64,000 bases of DNA from Peribacillus butanolivorans (GTDB taxonomy: Bacteria; Bacillota; Bacilli; Bacillales; DSM-1321), in the NCBI RefSeq assembly GCF_001273755.1, contig NZ_LGYA01000001.1:4380803-4444802 (forward strand), given 5' to 3'. A program made the position numbers and the translations under genes. How positions within the stretch are numbered: the first letter of the stretch is position 1; each line of letters begins with the position of its first letter. Of the stretch, positions 62,413-64,000 are shown piece by piece. The notes under the pieces were generated by a model. The model searched no databases, had not been told where the DNA came from, and saw only the letters and a list, made by a program, of their open reading frames with translations.

Positions 62413-64000
62413 ATTTATATTTAGGAATTTCAATCGTCAATTTATATGAATCTAACAAACTATACAAATTATAAATCTGTTTCACTTGTTTTGTTGCCCA
62501 ACCAATATCAGTTGCGTACTGGTGTGAAGCATATCCATATTTCTCTGAGGCTGTGGGATTCCATCTCATTTTGTATAGCGTATCCTGTCCAGCAGAGATA
62601 TATCCTTTGGCAATGAATTCAGCACCGCCAATGATGGCCGCTTCTGGAGTGAACCATCCTGCATTATAAGCATATTGTGCACCACTGCTTACCGCTGATC
62701 CATCATATGCTCCTACTCCATACATATTATAGACCGTTCTTCCATTCACCTTGACACCTGTCGCTAACGGTGAAGTCCCGTTCCCTGTCTCCAACAAAGC
62801 GTGTGAAATAAGATAAATCTCATTTACCCCATATTTTTCTCCTGCCGAAGTGAAGGTTGCAGCATGGCCTTGTAAGATACCTTTACCCGAAAGGATTCTA
62901 TCATTCACTTCAGAAACATTCATGTTGGTCAATTGAGAGAGCTTGACGAATTGGAACGAATGGACTGGATCATTCACAAAATTATCAGGGTTGATATTAT
63001 ATTTTATATCTTCTGGACTAGCATTTACCCATGTCTTGTTATAATTCACTTCATACCAATAGTATCCGTCAGAGCCCTTTACTTTTGATTTAATATCCAA
63101 TGATTGATTATTGCTGACAGCCCCCACTACCCAATAATTAGATCCGGCTCCGCCCCTTACACGCCAATTGGTTCCTTTTACCGTGCCTTTTGTTGAATTG
63201 ATTAAAGTTAACCCATCCTCACGTATGTAGGTTTTATACTTTTTATCCGTTTGACCATTTACAGCCATTTGAATTTCAACCATCTTGTCCAGCGTAAGAT
63301 TATACTCTTTATCAACCCTGATGATCGTTCCATTCGAATTCCCTGGACTTTCTGGTGCTTTGGCTGATAAATATTGCGAACTTACATATCCTGTCTTTCC
63401 ATTCGCCGTGATTCTTGACCACCCATTAGACTCCGAATAAACTGTTACCGCCGTATTGTTTACAAGTTTAGCTATAATCGAAGCTGAAGCTGATGCTGAA
63501 GAGCGCATATTTAAATTAGAGCCATCAACCACTTTTACATATTTAACTACCGTGGTTTCTTCATCGTCTGGATCCGGATCCGGGCTTTCCGGGATAGAAC
63601 CAGGCTTCGTTGTTGATAGATATTGCGTACTAACGTACCCTTCTCCACCATACGCTTTAATTTTTGACCATCCATTCGATTCCGATATGACTTCTACCTC
63701 TACACCTTTTGCCAATTTCACAATGATGGAAGCGTCTTCTGACGGTTTATTCCGCATATTGAGCGTCCCTGAACTTACATTTACATATTTCGTCGTCGTT
63801 TTTTCAGGTATGGATGGTGTGGATTCCGTTTCTGGCCTTGTTGTCGATAAATATTTGGTACTGACATACCCGTCTTTTCCATCCGCTTTGATTTTTGCCC
63901 AACCGTTGGATTCTGAATACACCGTTACCTGCGTGCCTCTCGATAGCTTCGCGACTATGCTGGCACTTTCCGTCCCACTTTTCCGCATATTGAGCGTCCC
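62411..64000 (-). CDS. LytD-like endo-beta-N-acetylglucosaminidase with SH3b repeats; N-terminus beyond the right edge
   Basis: 529 codons are visible; the frame continues past 64000 (GTLN precedes the MRKSGTESAS stretch). Three bacterial SH3 repeats (LNMRxxxSxxASIxxKL...SNGWxKI...GYVSxxYLS) in the first 210 residues are joined by Pro/Ser/Asp linkers (PESPDPDPDDEE). A spacer with GTNWRVRGGAGSNYWVVGAV follows, then the C-terminal glucosaminidase domain (about 365-525) with catalytic Glu in LISHALLETGNGTSPLATG and YNMYGVGAYDG. Secreted autolysin that cuts between GlcNAc and MurNAc; SH3b repeats bind the wall. A signal peptide and more repeats are expected to the right. Confidence 0.92.
   Translation of the reverse strand, partial: GTLNMRKSGTESASIVAKLSRGTQVTVYSESNGWAKIKADGKDGYVSTKYLSTTRPETESTPSIPEKTTTKYVNVSSGTLNMRNKPSEDASIIVKLAKGVEVEVISESNGWSKIKAYGGEGYVSTQYLSTTKPGSIPESPDPDPDDEETTVVKYVKVVDGSNLNMRSSASASASIIAKLVNNTAVTVYSESNGWSRITANGKTGYVSSQYLSAKAPESPGNSNGTIIRVDKEYNLTLDKMVEIQMAVNGQTDKKYKTYIREDGLTLINSTKGTVKGTNWRVRGGAGSNYWVVGAVSNNQSLDIKSKVKGSDGYYWYEVNYNKTWVNASPEDIKYNINPDNFVNDPVHSFQFVKLSQLTNMNVSEVNDRILSGKGILQGHAATFTSAGEKYGVNEIYLISHALLETGNGTSPLATGVKVNGRTVYNMYGVGAYDGSAVSSGAQYAYNAGWFTPEAAIIGGAEFIAKGYISAGQDTLYKMRWNPTASEKYGYASHQYATDIGWATKQVKQIYNLYSLLDSYKLTIEIPKYK

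Noticed and set aside
1..64000. tRNA, rRNA or phage integration sites
   Set aside because: No cloverleaf-like sequence, rRNA segment, integrase or tail gene was recognised on either strand by eye.

Overview
The window reads as chromosome of a low-GC, spore-forming Bacillaceae bacterium, most likely Bacillus or Peribacillus. Evidence: AGGAGG-type ribosome binding sites, frequent TTG/GTG starts, an SspH-type spore protein, BdbCD, a Ktr potassium system behind a c-di-AMP riboswitch, BltR/BltD and an RsbR-type stressosome protein. Genes sit in short transcription units closed by clear hairpin terminators. I see no rRNA, tRNA, CRISPR array, prophage or intact insertion sequence.

Layout. 1-4.1 kb: a LacI-controlled 2-keto-3-deoxygluconate-type sugar-acid operon (transporter running off the left edge, PfkB kinase, sugar isomerase, regulator) with two matching operators. 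4.1-17 kb: a patchwork of small membrane proteins, GNAT acetyltransferases, an ABC exporter, a SET-domain protein and many eroded genes: frameshifted DinB, GrpB with a lost start codon, VOC stub, IS110 remnant and others. 17-20 kb: a 3D-domain wall protein and a pirin/MarR pair with a common operator. 20.3-26.7 kb: a surface-polymer cassette, galE - TagF/GW/glycosyltransferase fusion - gtaB. 27-36 kb: PhzF-like protein, a four-gene ECF sigma cassette, PepD-type dipeptidase, VanZ protein, and bltR/bltD without the blt pump gene. 36-44 kb: iron alcohol dehydrogenase, flavin amine oxidase, and ktrB-ktrA behind a ydaO-type riboswitch. 44-51.6 kb: RsbR paralog, two methyltransferases, a PadR/pentapeptide/micropeptide operon, an MFS exporter and more decayed genes. 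52-58 kb: a second copy of the galE-fusion-gtaB cassette. 58.6-62.2 kb: a partly duplicated ywnB/Rrf2 locus with bdbCD between the two Rrf2 copies. 62.4 kb to the right edge: a LytD-like SH3/glucosaminidase wall hydrolase, truncated by the window.

The main themes are cell-envelope polymer synthesis and remodelling (two fusion glycosyltransferases with their UDP-sugar enzymes, two wall-active proteins, a VanZ protein, an envelope-type ECF system) and local duplication followed by decay. The strongest novelty candidate is the roughly 1200-residue fusion protein. It joins a TagF-like polyol-phosphate transferase to a GT-B glycosyltransferase whose two halves are separated by four GW/SH3-like modules. 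It is present twice, each time flanked by galE and gtaB. All family assignments come from reading motifs by eye; no database search was run.
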